NCBI GenBank assembly: GCA_003280025.1
Contig: QCGD01000009.1
Location: 19,644-83,643 of the forward strand
Reading direction: 5' to 3'
Length of the DNA: 64,000 bases
Source of the DNA: Prochlorococcus sp. AG-363-P06
Lineage (GTDB): Bacteria; Cyanobacteriota; Cyanobacteriia; PCC-6307; Cyanobiaceae
The position numbers and the translations under genes were made by a program. This document shows positions 53,425-63,883 of this stretch, piece after piece; the stretch's first letter is position 1, and each line of letters starts with the position of its first letter. The notes under the pieces were generated by a model. That model was not told the DNA's origin and searched no databases. It saw nothing but the letters and a program-made list of their open reading frames with translations.

Positions 53425-54490
53425 TTCCCTCTAAAACATCAATGGATATTATCGTATCGTCTTTTGTTAATTCTTCTAATATTTCAAATCCTTCCACAAC
53501 GTAACCAAATGCAGCATTCCTTCCATCAATTAAATTGCGGCCAGCTGGATTAAGTTCTGCCTCATATAAAAAAAAGAAAAATTGAGATGAACCATCATCT
53601 ACTGCTGTATTTGAATGTGACCAGCCTAGTGTTCCCAGTGTTGCGAATGGTAAAGTTGGTGTTTCTGTGTATAAACCTAATTCTTCAAAAGTCTGATTGT
53701 AAAACGTCTCTTCTTGATTAGGTATTCTTATTTCAAGTGGAACGTGTCGTTCTTCATTTGTATCAGGATCTACGTATCCAATTTCTTCGCCAATTGGATC
53801 CCCTGTTTGAAGAACAAAAAATTCTTCTGCCCTATTGATTGGTAAATTATTATAAAAGTTTTTGGATGATAAGTCGATAAATGCCCCTGCAGTTAGTGGA
53901 GCATTAAAACCATCTATGATTGCTTCCATATCTCCTTTGGAAGTCTGTATTTTAACTTTTGCTCTTCCTAGTAATCTAGGAAGATTATCAAATTCGCTGG
54001 GAATCGAATATGGAAATTTACTCGGTAAAAAATATTCTTCTAGGCCGCCTATCTTATCTAAAGCTTCTTTTCTAGTTGCTATAAAAGCATATTTGTCTTT
54101 TAATTTGGCATTGTTTTGAAGATTATCAAAATTTTCTTTTAGTTCTAAAAATGTTTTTTCAGCAGTTTTTTGTTTTTCAGAAGGTAATTGTTCTTTAATT
54201 CTACTTTGGTGTTTTTTTAGTAAAGATTGACATTTTGTAACAGTTTTTGCAAGGGCTGGCCACCTCCCACCTCGTATAAGGTTGCTTGTTTCTTCTAATT
54301 TATGTTGAATTTCTTGAAGCTCAACTTGCTTTACAGGGAGAGCGTTTCTAAGGATTGTATTAGGGTCTTTGACAGCGTTTCCATTAGGTAAATCAGCGAA
54401 AACTTGAATTGGATTGAAGAAAAAAACTTGTATAAATATGATTAATAGAATAAAACAATGTTTGTTCTGATTTGATAAGAATTTTTGCAT
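53399..54490 (-). CDS. Exported cyclophilin-type peptidyl-prolyl isomerase (CYP38-like, with helical N-terminal domain)
   Basis: Signal peptide-like N-terminus, helical region, then [38 protein letters not shown]...SQFFFFLYE. Confidence 0.85.
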   Translation of the reverse strand: MQKFLSNQNKHCFILLIIFIQVFFFNPIQVFADLPNGNAVKDPNTILRNALPVKQVELQEIQHKLEETSNLIRGGRWPALAKTVTKCQSLLKKHQSRIKEQLPSEKQKTAEKTFLELKENFDNLQNNAKLKDKYAFIATRKEALDKIGGLEEYFLPSKFPYSIPSEFDNLPRLLGRAKVKIQTSKGDMEAIIDGFNAPLTAGAFIDLSSKNFYNNLPINRAEEFFVLQTGDPIGEEIGYVDPDTNEERHVPLEIRIPNQEETFYNQTFEELGLYTETPTLPFATLGTLGWSHSNTAVDDGSSQFFFFLYEAELNPAGRNLIDGRNAAFGYVVEGFEILEELTKDDTIISIDVLEGIDNLKSNA

Positions 54491-54533
54491 AGCACTCTTG
54501 CAGGTTTATGATCCTTGGGGATGTAATACAGGA

Positions 54534-55094
54534 ATGATTTCCAGTAACGATTTTCGCACAGGTACAACCATCGAACTAGATGGACAAGTTTGGCGAGTTG
54601 TAGAATTTCTACATGTCAAGCCTGGTAAGGGTTCTGCTTTCGTGCGAACAAAATTAAAATCAGTTCAAAGCGGCAATGTAGTTGAAAAAACTTTTAGAGC
54701 CGGAGAATCAGTACAGCAGGCTATCCTTGAAAAGTCTAACCTGCAACATACTTATGTGGAGTCTGGAGATTATGTTTTTATGGATATGATCAGTTTTGAA
54801 GAAACCAGACTGTCTATCGAGCAAATTGGAAAGGGTGCAAAGTATTTGAAAGAGGGAATGGAGGTTAATGTAATTTACTATAATGGTAAGGTTTTAGAAG
54901 TAGAACTTCCAATATCTATTACTCTAAAAGTGACAGAAACAGATCCAGGGATTAAGGGAGATACAGCAAGTGGGGGCACAAAACCAGCTATTCTAGAAAC
55001 AGGTGCTCAAGTTATGGTCCCTTTATTTATTTCAGTTGGAGAAATGATTAAGGTTGATACTCGTAACGATAGCTATCTTGGACGCGAAAACTAA
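54534..55094 (+). CDS. efp: Elongation factor P; start taken at [17 protein letters not shown]
   Basis: [41 protein letters not shown]. Confidence 0.96.
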   Translation: MISSNDFRTGTTIELDGQVWRVVEFLHVKPGKGSAFVRTKLKSVQSGNVVEKTFRAGESVQQAILEKSNLQHTYVESGDYVFMDMISFEETRLSIEQIGKGAKYLKEGMEVNVIYYNGKVLEVELPISITLKVTETDPGIKGDTASGGTKPAILETGAQVMVPLFISVGEMIKVDTRNDSYLGREN

Positions 55095-55606
55095 TGGTTA
55101 TGAAATTAGATCATGATGACTTAAATCGCTTAATAGAAAAAATTTCTTCAAGCGATATTCAAGAATTCTCTTTAGAGGGAGAAGATTTTAAACTTGAAAT
55201 AAAAAGGAATTTGTTTAACAACAATCAATCCTCTAATAATTATTTAGCTACTCAAAATTCTTTAGAAAAGCAGCAAATTATTGCCACGCAAAATCCTTCC
55301 AGTGATAATATTGCACTTGCAAACACGGCTGAAGCGGCTCAAGTCCCTCCTCCTGGACGCTCAGATCTTGTTGAAATAACCTCACCTATGGTTGGCACCT
55401 TTTATAGGGCTTCAGCCCCTGGCGAGGAGCCATTCGTTGAATTAGGTACTAAGGTTAAGGTTGGTCAAACTATTTGTATCTTAGAAGCTATGAAATTAAT
55501 GAATGAAATTGAATCGGAATTTAATGCTGAAATAGTAGAGATACTTGTCGAAAACGGAACTCCAGTAGAATTTGGACAAGTTTTAATGCGTGTTAAGCAG
55601 TCTTGA
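55094..55606 (+). CDS. accB: Acetyl-CoA carboxylase biotin carboxyl carrier protein
   Basis: Biotinylation motif CILEAMKLMNEIE; VEITSPMVGTFYRA. Confidence 0.97.
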   Translation: MVMKLDHDDLNRLIEKISSSDIQEFSLEGEDFKLEIKRNLFNNNQSSNNYLATQNSLEKQQIIATQNPSSDNIALANTAEAAQVPPPGRSDLVEITSPMVGTFYRASAPGEEPFVELGTKVKVGQTICILEAMKLMNEIESEFNAEIVEILVENGTPVEFGQVLMRVKQS

Positions 55607-56623
55607 CCTTTTAGTTAACTCAATAGCAGTTTTTATGGCCTCAATCATGCTTTGAGATTGAGCGATACCTTTCCCTGCAATATCAAAACCAGTTCCATGA
55701 TCTGGAGATGTTCTTATAAACGGTAATCCTAAAGTTGTATTTACTGAGTAATTAAGAGCTATAACTTTCATAGGTATTAATCCTTGATCATGGTACATAG
55801 CAAGAATCCCATCATGTCTTTCTGCTTCTTTTTCTCTCCAAGCTTTTGCAGATGAATTCCAACAAGTGTCAGGAGAAATTGGTCCAGATAATTTAATTTC
55901 TTTATTTTTTGCGCTCCAAGTCATTATTGCATCATTTATCCAATTTTTTTCTTCACTTCCCAATATCCCCTCTTCTCCCGCATGAGGATTTAAACCCGCT
56001 ACTTTTAGTGTGGGATTTTTCAAATAATTACTACAAAACTCAGACAGCATATCTAGTTTTGAATGAATTAATTTTAAGGTTAGTTTTTTGGGCACTTCAC
56101 AAAGAGCTATATGTGTTGTTGCTAATAACGTATTGAATCTCCAACCAGTAATAGGCGACTTTGCTGTAAATAGCATACCGACATTTTTTATTCCACAAGA
56201 TTCTGCTAATACTTCTGTTTGTCCAGAGAAGATATGTCCTGCTAATGACCATGACTTTTTGCATATAGGACCGGTAACTAGTGCTGAACCAGGGTGTTTT
56301 TTGACAATTTCAATTGCTTTTTTCAAGTAATGAAAACTTGCATTCCCAAAACTTATTTTAGGATTACTAATTTCAAAAGGAATATTAATATCGTGTATTT
56401 CATAATTATCTGGATCTACGATGTGTTCCACGCCTACAGATTTAAGATTTATATATGTGTCTTGTAAGATTTTTTTTGATCCAACTATTAAAACATCAAT
56501 ATCTTTAGGAATCTCGTTAGAATTTAAGGCTTTTAAAATTATTTCAGGGCCTATACCAGACTCATCCCCAACACTGAGAATAATTTTACATTTATCATGT
56601 ATTTTATTTTTTGTAGAATTCAT
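55583..56623 (-). CDS. pdxA: 4-hydroxythreonine-4-phosphate dehydrogenase
   Basis: VGDESGIGPEIILKAL, VAGLNPHAGEEGILGSEE, ILAMYHDQGLIPMK, TLGLPFIRTSPDHGTGFDIAGKG. Confidence 0.95.
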   Translation of the reverse strand: MNSTKNKIHDKCKIILSVGDESGIGPEIILKALNSNEIPKDIDVLIVGSKKILQDTYINLKSVGVEHIVDPDNYEIHDINIPFEISNPKISFGNASFHYLKKAIEIVKKHPGSALVTGPICKKSWSLAGHIFSGQTEVLAESCGIKNVGMLFTAKSPITGWRFNTLLATTHIALCEVPKKLTLKLIHSKLDMLSEFCSNYLKNPTLKVAGLNPHAGEEGILGSEEKNWINDAIMTWSAKNKEIKLSGPISPDTCWNSSAKAWREKEAERHDGILAMYHDQGLIPMKVIALNYSVNTTLGLPFIRTSPDHGTGFDIAGKGIAQSQSMIEAIKTAIELTKRSRLLNTH

Positions 56624-56688
56624 AAATATAATTACGACTTTTTAAAAAATACTTTAAAACTAGCCAAATAAACATTTAATTATTAGTT

Positions 56689-57567
56689 TTAAATATCAAT
56701 AAGACAATTTTTTAGTCCTACTTTATAATTTTTATAAAGAAGCTTATAACCTAGTGTCTCACATAATAGTTTATTAGAAACTCTTCTATTTTCTATCCAG
56801 AATGATTGAGCGATTGGAGATAAATCTTTTTTTGCTTCTTCAAATAAAATTGGTTTTGGCATTTGTAGGCCAAGTAAGTCGTAACAATATTGAATAACCT
56901 CTAGCTGAGAACAAGGTTCATCATCAGCAATGTTAATAATGCGATAGAAATTTAAACTATTTCTATTTTGTAGTAAATATATAATCGCATTTGTAATATC
57001 ATCAACATGTATTCTTGAAAATACCTGATTCTTTTTAGAGATAATTCTAATTTTTTTATTTTTAATTGCTTCAAATGTAGATCTTCCTGGACCATATATT
57101 CCAGGCAATCTAAAAATCTGTATTGGTAACTTTGATTCGATCCATTCTTTTTCACAATTTAATCGCTTTTGACTTCGTGCTTGAAAAGGATTAGGGTGAT
57201 TTTTTTCTGAAACCCATTTTCCATATGTATTGCCGTAGACTCCAGTAGTTGATAAATAGCCAACCCAATCAAGGGGTAAATTTTCTAGTTTGCTTTTCAT
57301 GGTTTTCAAGACGGGATCATTCCCATCTTTCCCTGGAGGTATACAACTTAAAATATGTGTTACGCCATCAAAAATTTCTTCATCAGGAATAATATTTTTC
57401 TCACTATCGAATACAAAACTATTTGGATCATTTTTTCTAGACCTAGAACTTGTTAAAGCAGTGCATCCAAGTTTTCTGATTTTTTGAGCAAAAACATTGC
57501 CGCTAAAACCGCATCCAAATATTAAGAATTTTTTTTTAGAACTTATTGAACTTGCCAGACTCTTCAT
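56689..57567 (-). CDS. NAD(P)-dependent epimerase/dehydratase-like protein (SDR extended)
   Basis: KKFLIFGCGFSGNVFAQKIRKLGCTALTSSRS, YLSTTGVYGNTYGKWV, RLPGIYGPGRSTF. Confidence 0.82.
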   Translation of the reverse strand: MKSLASSISSKKKFLIFGCGFSGNVFAQKIRKLGCTALTSSRSRKNDPNSFVFDSEKNIIPDEEIFDGVTHILSCIPPGKDGNDPVLKTMKSKLENLPLDWVGYLSTTGVYGNTYGKWVSEKNHPNPFQARSQKRLNCEKEWIESKLPIQIFRLPGIYGPGRSTFEAIKNKKIRIISKKNQVFSRIHVDDITNAIIYLLQNRNSLNFYRIINIADDEPCSQLEVIQYCYDLLGLQMPKPILFEEAKKDLSPIAQSFWIENRRVSNKLLCETLGYKLLYKNYKVGLKNCLIDI

Positions 57568-57601
57568 GCTGTATTAAAGTAGTACATATGTATTATCCAA
57601 A

Positions 57602-57838
57602 ATGAAGACATTAATTAATTCTCCAACCAAACTAGATACTTTTAGATTAAGAAATCAAACTTCTCATTTAAGGCAAAAGGTTAAAAGTTCATCAACTTTA
57701 GTTGACTTTAAATTCTACCAAAAATTCTTTATGATTCTTACAGGATTGTCTATATTTTTAATATTCCCAGAACAACCAAAAGACTTAGAAAGTGTATGTA
57801 ATACTTATTATTCCAAGCAAATATGTAATGTCTGGTAA
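57602..57838 (+). CDS. Small hypothetical protein (78 aa, one TM segment)
   Basis: Complete ORF with hydrophobic MILTGLSIFLIF; no family recognised. Confidence 0.5.
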   Translation: MKTLINSPTKLDTFRLRNQTSHLRQKVKSSSTLVDFKFYQKFFMILTGLSIFLIFPEQPKDLESVCNTYYSKQICNVW

Positions 57839-58234
57839 TTAAGCGGCTTTAAAATTCGTTTTGTTTTCTTTAGGTTTATTATTTTTAAAATTAGGATTAG
57901 CCCATTCCAATAATCTTATTGCTAATTTTAAATCTCCTTCTATCCATGCTCTAATAGCCATTGCTCTTCTGGGATCATAGAATCTTTGTTTCCTATACCA
58001 ATACATCGCATTCTCATCTGATTTGTCCCCATTGCAAGATAGACATGCTGGAACACAATTTTCAGTTGTACTTAAACCACCTTGACTTCGTGGTAAAACA
58101 TGATCAATAGATTCTGAAGGTTTTCCGCAATATATACAACTTTTTCCTGTAAATCGATGAATTGACTGTCGCCATTGTCTGAATCTAAACTTAGGACAGA
58201 AATCCTCTAAAAACACAGCATCATCAATATGCAT
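57839..58234 (-). CDS. HNH endonuclease domain protein
   Basis: CIYCGKPSESIDHVLPRSQGGLSTTENCVPACLSCNGDKSD: HNH with two CxxC zinc-binding pairs. Confidence 0.88.
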   Translation of the reverse strand: MHIDDAVFLEDFCPKFRFRQWRQSIHRFTGKSCIYCGKPSESIDHVLPRSQGGLSTTENCVPACLSCNGDKSDENAMYWYRKQRFYDPRRAMAIRAWIEGDLKLAIRLLEWANPNFKNNKPKENKTNFKAA

Positions 58235-58394
58235 TCAGTCAATTTGTTTAAATAAATAATGACTTAAATGTTTTTAAAGTCAATATCGATTTATTACTTT
58301 ATAGGTATTTTTTAGGCATAAAAATATCATTTAGGTGTTGATATATACAAAATCTTACGATCTTTACTTACTAAAAATACTAATTTTATGAAAT

Positions 58395-58847
58395 TTAGTA
58401 ACTATATCTATCGATGATTTCTTCAGAATAATCTTGACTAGTTTCTTCTAATTCTCTTTCTAATCTTTTTCTTTTTTCTTGTTTTTCTATAGCTTCCTTT
58501 TCAATTCTTTCTTCTTCTTTTTGTAAATCTCTTATAAGTTTCCTATTTGGATGAAGGTTATCTAAGTATTGAACGCAATATTTAAATTTTTCTCTTTCTC
58601 TTATAACTGTTTCAGTAATTTGCGCTGCTGCATTTTTAGGTGAAACTTTAAAAAATCCTCCTTTTTGTCTTTTTATATATGAGTATGCTGCATCCCAGCT
58701 ACTTTCATGGTCATTCCCTCCATCTCTCATCGTACAAAAAATTTCTGCTGCAAATGAACTAGCATTTACTTCTGATGTAGTAAAGGCTAAAGGAGTAAAT
58801 ATTCCTAAAGTTAATATTATTAGTTTTTTATGATTAGATTTTTTCAT
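58395..58847 (-). CDS. Probable secreted conserved hypothetical protein (150 aa)
   Basis: Signal peptide-like MKKSNHKKLIILTLGIFTPLAFTTSEVNASS; mature region with charged coiled-coil-like C-terminus. Confidence 0.6.
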   Translation of the reverse strand: MKKSNHKKLIILTLGIFTPLAFTTSEVNASSFAAEIFCTMRDGGNDHESSWDAAYSYIKRQKGGFFKVSPKNAAAQITETVIREREKFKYCVQYLDNLHPNRKLIRDLQKEEERIEKEAIEKQEKRKRLERELEETSQDYSEEIIDRYSY

Positions 58848-58902
58848 TACACATTTTCTTCTATTTAAAAATATCTTGTATTGATAATATGTCTATAGAA
58901 AT

Positions 58903-59415
58903 TTAAGATTTTATTAATCCAAATAAATTCAAGCATTTTACCACTAAAGGAAGAATGAGAAGTACAGTAATTAACCTTACTGCGTGTAAAGTTGCGACGG
59001 CGGCTCCTACTCCATATTCTGATCCTACAAGACTCATCCCGCTAATACCCCCTGGCGCAGCTCCTAGAATTGTTGTTATCACATCTATATTAAGTAATCT
59101 GCTTGTCCATAATCCAATTGCTAATCCTGTAATAACTAAAGTAAAAGTTATTAAAATAGCTGGCCTCCATAAACTTTGAAGATCAATTAATGAGTCTTTA
59201 GTTAACGATGTACCAATAACTGTTCCAATTCCAATTTCTAATATTGTTCTTGTACCAATTGGCCACTCTGCTAAATCCACTTTGCCACTAATGCTAAGTA
59301 TGCTTGCCCCAATTAAAGCCCCGGCCAGTGGGGCTGCAGGAATCCCAGTTTTTAATGCTAACGCCCCAAAAAAACCACCAGCTATTAGATAATAAATTAG
59401 ATTTATATTTGGCAT
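58903..59415 (-). CDS. AbrB-family (membrane, PF05145-type) protein, single-repeat length
   Basis: GIPAAPLAGALIGASI, LGAAPGGISGMSLVGSEYGVGAAVATLHAVRL. Confidence 0.7.
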   Translation of the reverse strand: MPNINLIYYLIAGGFFGALALKTGIPAAPLAGALIGASILSISGKVDLAEWPIGTRTILEIGIGTVIGTSLTKDSLIDLQSLWRPAILITFTLVITGLAIGLWTSRLLNIDVITTILGAAPGGISGMSLVGSEYGVGAAVATLHAVRLITVLLILPLVVKCLNLFGLIKS

Positions 59416-59545
59416 GAAATTTTTTATATGTTTGAAAATAATATTAGAAAAGAAAATTTGGTCTGGGGTTTTTACTCACAATATTTTTTAAATCCATATA
59501 ATCTTTACACTAGTCGGGATAAAATTATATAGACCATTATTTGTT

Positions 59546-59745
59546 ATGGATTTAAAAATTTCTTCTAAAAGTAAGAAAAATACGATTAAGAAAAAATTAT
59601 CTTTTCTTATGGGAATTTACCAACTTTAAAAGATAGTATTTGTTCTCGCGATTGCTTGAACTAATGGCGATGAAAAATCCCTAATTTTGAGACAAAATAT
59701 AGTTGAACTTTGTGAAAATATTAGAAACAAAGAACATAAATCAAT
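59546..59745 (+). pseudogene. Possible decayed small ORF (or 27-aa microprotein plus debris)
   Basis: ATG at 59546 reads MDLKISSKSKKNTIKKKLSFLMGIYQL*; same frame continues KIVFVLAIA*TNGDEKSLILRQNIVELCENIRNKEHKSIYFK with stops at 59627 and 59657. Confidence 0.25.
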
Positions 59746-60903
59746 TTATTTTAAATGTTTCGAAGCGACCGCTAAAGCCTCTCCTGCTTGTTGAGCTGTA
59801 ATTTTCTTTTGATCTAGTAGGGTATTGCTAATAGCTGAAATTACTGAAATAATATCTCTATCATTAACATAACCTAAGTGTCCGACTCTAAATATTTCTC
59901 CTTTCAAATGGTCTTGACCACCAGCTAATAATATATCAAATTTATTTTTTATTTTTTTTCTAAACTCTTCAGCATCAATTCCATCTGTAGCTATAGCGGT
60001 GACGGCAGGACTTAAATGTTCTTCATCAGCAAATAAATTCATATTAAGAGCTTTTGCAGCGTTACTAACTGCTAATTTATGTCTATTGTGTCTGGCAAAA
60101 ATATTTCCTAATCCTTCTTCTCGCATCATTTTTAAAGCTTCATCTAAAGCAAAAACCAAATTTACTGCTGGAGTATATGGATTACTATTGCTTAAAAGAC
60201 TTTTTCTGTAAGATTTTAAATTTAAATAAAATTTAGGTAAATTAGAATCTTCTGATGCTTGCCATGCTTTTGTACTCATTGATATAAAGCTTAGTCCTGG
60301 CGGTATCATGTAACCTTTTTGTGATCCAGAAGCTACAATATCTAGTTCCCATTCATCTACTGGTACGTTGCAAGCTCCAATACTTGTGACACAGTCGATA
60401 ATTGATAATGCTTGTTTGTGATTACGAATATGAGAACTTATCATTTGTAGATCATTTATTACTCCGGTTGAGGTTTCTGAATGGGTTAAGATGACAGCTT
60501 TAATTTCCTTTTGCTTATCTTCTTCTAGTATCTTTTTAAAATCCTCTGGATTTAATGGTTTCCCCCATTCAGCATCAATTTTAATTACTTCCAAACCAAA
60601 TTCTTTGGCAACCTTGACCCATCTTTGACCAAATTTGCCATTTTCTCCGCAAATAACTTTGTCTCCTTTGCTAAGAGTATTAATTATGCCAGCTTCCATG
60701 GCAGCAGTCCCACTTCCAGTAATTGTTAATACATCATTTTCGGTTTGATGAAGCCACTTTAGATTTTCAGTAGTAATCTTAACAAGATCTTGAAAGTCTT
60801 TACTTCTATGACCAATTGGGTGTTTCCCTAAGGCTTGTAAAACTTTTTCTGGAACTGGTGTAGGACCAGGAATCATCAGAGATAATTTTTCTTGTATGGC
60901 CAC
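59746..60903 (-). CDS. Class-V aminotransferase (serine/alanine-glyoxylate aminotransferase family)
   Basis: MIPGPTPVPEKVLQALGKHPIGHRSKDF, TITGSGTAAMEAGIINTLSKGDKVICGENGKFGQRW, SGSQKGYMIPPGLSFISMS. Confidence 0.93.
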   Translation of the reverse strand: MAIQEKLSLMIPGPTPVPEKVLQALGKHPIGHRSKDFQDLVKITTENLKWLHQTENDVLTITGSGTAAMEAGIINTLSKGDKVICGENGKFGQRWVKVAKEFGLEVIKIDAEWGKPLNPEDFKKILEEDKQKEIKAVILTHSETSTGVINDLQMISSHIRNHKQALSIIDCVTSIGACNVPVDEWELDIVASGSQKGYMIPPGLSFISMSTKAWQASEDSNLPKFYLNLKSYRKSLLSNSNPYTPAVNLVFALDEALKMMREEGLGNIFARHNRHKLAVSNAAKALNMNLFADEEHLSPAVTAIATDGIDAEEFRKKIKNKFDILLAGGQDHLKGEIFRVGHLGYVNDRDIISVISAISNTLLDQKKITAQQAGEALAVASKHLK

Positions 60904-60963
60904 TTTTTAATTAATAGGTCATTCTTAGATTAGTTGTCATTAACTATTTTTCAATTACTTGAT

Positions 60964-62082
60964 TTGAAAAAAGGATTTTCTTTACCTTTATGGGTTGCGG
61001 GTGCTGCTAAATCAGCCTTAAAACATTTATTAGGATCTTCATTTCAAAATTATGAATTAATTAAAATTCCTAATGAGAAAAGACTGATAAAAATTGAAGT
61101 ATATTCTGCTGCTTTAATTCAAGGTAATTCGCATGCAATGGGAATTACTTATGCGAAGTCTGGTTTAGCACTTGATTTAACTCAAAATTTGGAAATATGG
61201 ACAATAGTTTCTTTAGAAAGAAGTTTAGTCAAAAATATTACAAAAAAAAATCAGATAAATATTATTGCAGGTGATGGAGTTGGTATTGATCAAAATACAT
61301 CCGAGATATGTATTTCTTTTTTTGCGAAAGAAGTATTATATGTAAATTTATTAGATATTATTCCAGAGGGCTTTAAATTAAATCTTGAAATTATTTTTCC
61401 AAATGGAAAATGTTTGGCGGAGAGAACTAGTAATAAATCATTTGGGATTGTCGAAGGATTATCAATTATTGGAACTAGTGCTGATACTTTTTCAAGTGCA
61501 TCTCCTGATCAATTAAAACATGCAAAGGGAGAGCTTGAGCATGTAATTAAAAATAATTTTAAGGGACAACTAATTTTTGTTATTGGTGAAAACGGATTAA
61601 ATTTGGCAAAAAGTTGCAATATAAAATTTCCTATTATTAAAGTCGGCAATTGGATAGGACCATTATTAGTTGATGCTGCAATTAAAAATGTAAAAACTGT
61701 TATTCTGTTCGGTTATCATGGCAAATTAATTAAATTAGCTGGCGGTATTTTTCATACTCATAATCATATAGCTGATGGGAGAATTGAAATTCTTGTTTAT
61801 TTAGCTGTAAAAGAAAAAATTCCAATTGAAGTAATTATGAAATTATCTAATTTAAATAGCATTGAGGAATCTTTCTTATTGCTTGAAGAATTTAGTAAAT
61901 CTAAAGCTGATAAATTGTGGAATAAATTATCAAATTATGTTGAGGAGCGCTCTTTTGAATATGTTAATAAATATTTAAAGACAGATATGCAAATTGCTGC
62001 AGTTATTTTTGATAGGCAAAGAAAAATAAGGTGGTCTGGCTGTAATGGCAAAGGCTATATTTCTTCTTTTGCATGTGATTAA
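60964..62082 (+). CDS. cbiD: Cobalt-precorrin-5B C1-methyltransferase; start likely TTG at 60964 (MKKGFSLPLWVAGAAKSAL), ORF open from 60934
   Basis: GFSLPLWVAGAAKSALKHLL, GIVEGLSIIGTSADTFSSASPDQL, GYHGKLIKLAGGIFHTHNHIADGR. Confidence 0.9.
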   Translation: MKKGFSLPLWVAGAAKSALKHLLGSSFQNYELIKIPNEKRLIKIEVYSAALIQGNSHAMGITYAKSGLALDLTQNLEIWTIVSLERSLVKNITKKNQINIIAGDGVGIDQNTSEICISFFAKEVLYVNLLDIIPEGFKLNLEIIFPNGKCLAERTSNKSFGIVEGLSIIGTSADTFSSASPDQLKHAKGELEHVIKNNFKGQLIFVIGENGLNLAKSCNIKFPIIKVGNWIGPLLVDAAIKNVKTVILFGYHGKLIKLAGGIFHTHNHIADGRIEILVYLAVKEKIPIEVIMKLSNLNSIEESFLLLEEFSKSKADKLWNKLSNYVEERSFEYVNKYLKTDMQIAAVIFDRQRKIRWSGCNGKGYISSFACD

Positions 62083-62125
62083 TATTTGATTATGCTTTTG
62101 CAATATTTTGAGCTAACTTTTATAC

Positions 62126-63712
62126 ATGAGTCAAAAATTATTAAAAAAGGAAAGGGATCCCTCAATATTAATATTGGATTTTGGATCTCAATATTCTGAA
62201 CTAATTGCTAGGAGAGTTAGAGAAATCAACGTTTTTTCTCTTGTAGTAAGTAATTACATTGCAATTGAGGATATTCAAAATATTAATCCAAAAGGGATAA
62301 TTTTAAGCGGCGGGCCAAACTCAGTCTATGAAGAAAATGCTCCTACCTGTGATCAGGCAATTTTTAGTTTAGGGATTCCTGTTCTTGGTATTTGCTATGG
62401 GATGCAATTAATGGTTAAAGAACTTGGAGGAACAGTCACTCCAGCAATCAAGAAAGCTGAATATGGTAGAGCCCCTATAAATATTGATTCAAATATAGAT
62501 TTGCTTTCTAATGTTGAGGAAAAATCGATAATGTGGATGAGTCATGGAGATTCAATTAATAACTTACCTAATGGATTTATTAAAATTGCGCATACTGAGA
62601 ATACAATTCATGCGGCAATTGCAAATAATCAAAACAAATTATTTGGTGTTCAATTTCATCCAGAAGTCATTCATTCAGAGTTTGGAATGACTGTAATTAA
62701 AAATTTTGTTTATTCAATTTCTAAATGTGCGCCTAATTGGAATACTCAAACCTTTTTAGAAGAGACAATTCCTAGAATTAAGGACCAAGTTGGTAACAAG
62801 AAAGTATTACTTGCTCTATCAGGCGGTGTTGATTCATCAACTTTAGCTTTTCTTCTTCATAAAGCAATCGGTAATCAACTTACATGTATGTTTATTGATC
62901 AAGGTTTCATGAGAAAAGGTGAACCTGAATTTTTAATGGATTTTTTTGATAAGAAATTTCATATTAAGGTTGAATATATTAATGCAAGAGAAAGATTTAT
63001 TAAGAAATTAAAGGGAGTTTCTGATCCAGAAAAAAAACGAAAAATTATAGGTGGAGAATTTATAAGTGTTTTTGAAGAGGAAAGTAACCGATTAGGTCCG
63101 TTTGAGTACTTAGCACAAGGAACCCTGTATCCTGATGTTATTGAAAGTGCCGGTACAAATGTTGATCCTAAAACAGGTGAGAGGATAGCTGTTAAAATAA
63201 AAAGTCATCACAATGTAGGGGGATTACCTAAAGATTTACAATTTAAATTAGTTGAACCATTAAGAAAACTTTTTAAAGACGAAGTTAGAAGACTAGGAGG
63301 GGCTTTAGGATTGCCGGATGAAATCATAAAAAGGCATCCATTCCCAGGCCCAGGATTAGCTATAAGAATTTTGGGTGAAGTAACTGATGAAAAATTAAAT
63401 TGTTTAAGAGATGCCGATTGGATAGTTAGAGATGAAATAAAAAAAGCTGGTCTTTATAATGATATATGGCAAGCCTTTGCAGTATTGTTACCTGTCAGAA
63501 CTGTAGGAGTTATGGGTGATAAAAGAACGTATGCTTGGCCAGTAGTCTTAAGATGCGTGTCAAGTGAAGATGGTATGACAGCGGATTGGTCAAAAATTCC
63601 TTTTGAAATTTTAGAAAGAATATCTAATAGAATCGTCAATGAAGTGGTTCAAGTAAATAGAGTTGTTTATGATGTTACTAGTAAGCCTCCTGGAACAATT
63701 GAGTGGGAATGA
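62126..63712 (+). CDS. guaA: GMP synthase (glutamine-hydrolysing)
   Basis: [62 protein letters not shown] terminus. Confidence 0.98.
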   Translation: MSQKLLKKERDPSILILDFGSQYSELIARRVREINVFSLVVSNYIAIEDIQNINPKGIILSGGPNSVYEENAPTCDQAIFSLGIPVLGICYGMQLMVKELGGTVTPAIKKAEYGRAPINIDSNIDLLSNVEEKSIMWMSHGDSINNLPNGFIKIAHTENTIHAAIANNQNKLFGVQFHPEVIHSEFGMTVIKNFVYSISKCAPNWNTQTFLEETIPRIKDQVGNKKVLLALSGGVDSSTLAFLLHKAIGNQLTCMFIDQGFMRKGEPEFLMDFFDKKFHIKVEYINARERFIKKLKGVSDPEKKRKIIGGEFISVFEEESNRLGPFEYLAQGTLYPDVIESAGTNVDPKTGERIAVKIKSHHNVGGLPKDLQFKLVEPLRKLFKDEVRRLGGALGLPDEIIKRHPFPGPGLAIRILGEVTDEKLNCLRDADWIVRDEIKKAGLYNDIWQAFAVLLPVRTVGVMGDKRTYAWPVVLRCVSSEDGMTADWSKIPFEILERISNRIVNEVVQVNRVVYDVTSKPPGTIEWE

Positions 63713-63883
63713 GTTATACACCCAAATGTAAGTAATAGATTGAAAAAGTCGGGGTAGAAAAAATATGCTGCAGAATCCATTTATAGATTCAATAATTTTT
63801 AACGGTGTTATAGAGTGGTAATAAACTTCCTTTTAGCCCCTTTGTATAGGCGTGTTAATATTAAATATAGATTTTTTTATTGA

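Noticed and set aside
57600-59750. Possible genomic island
   Set aside because: Genes are small and poorly characterised, but composition resembles the flanks and there is no tRNA, integrase or phage signature; better described as a patch of conserved unknowns.
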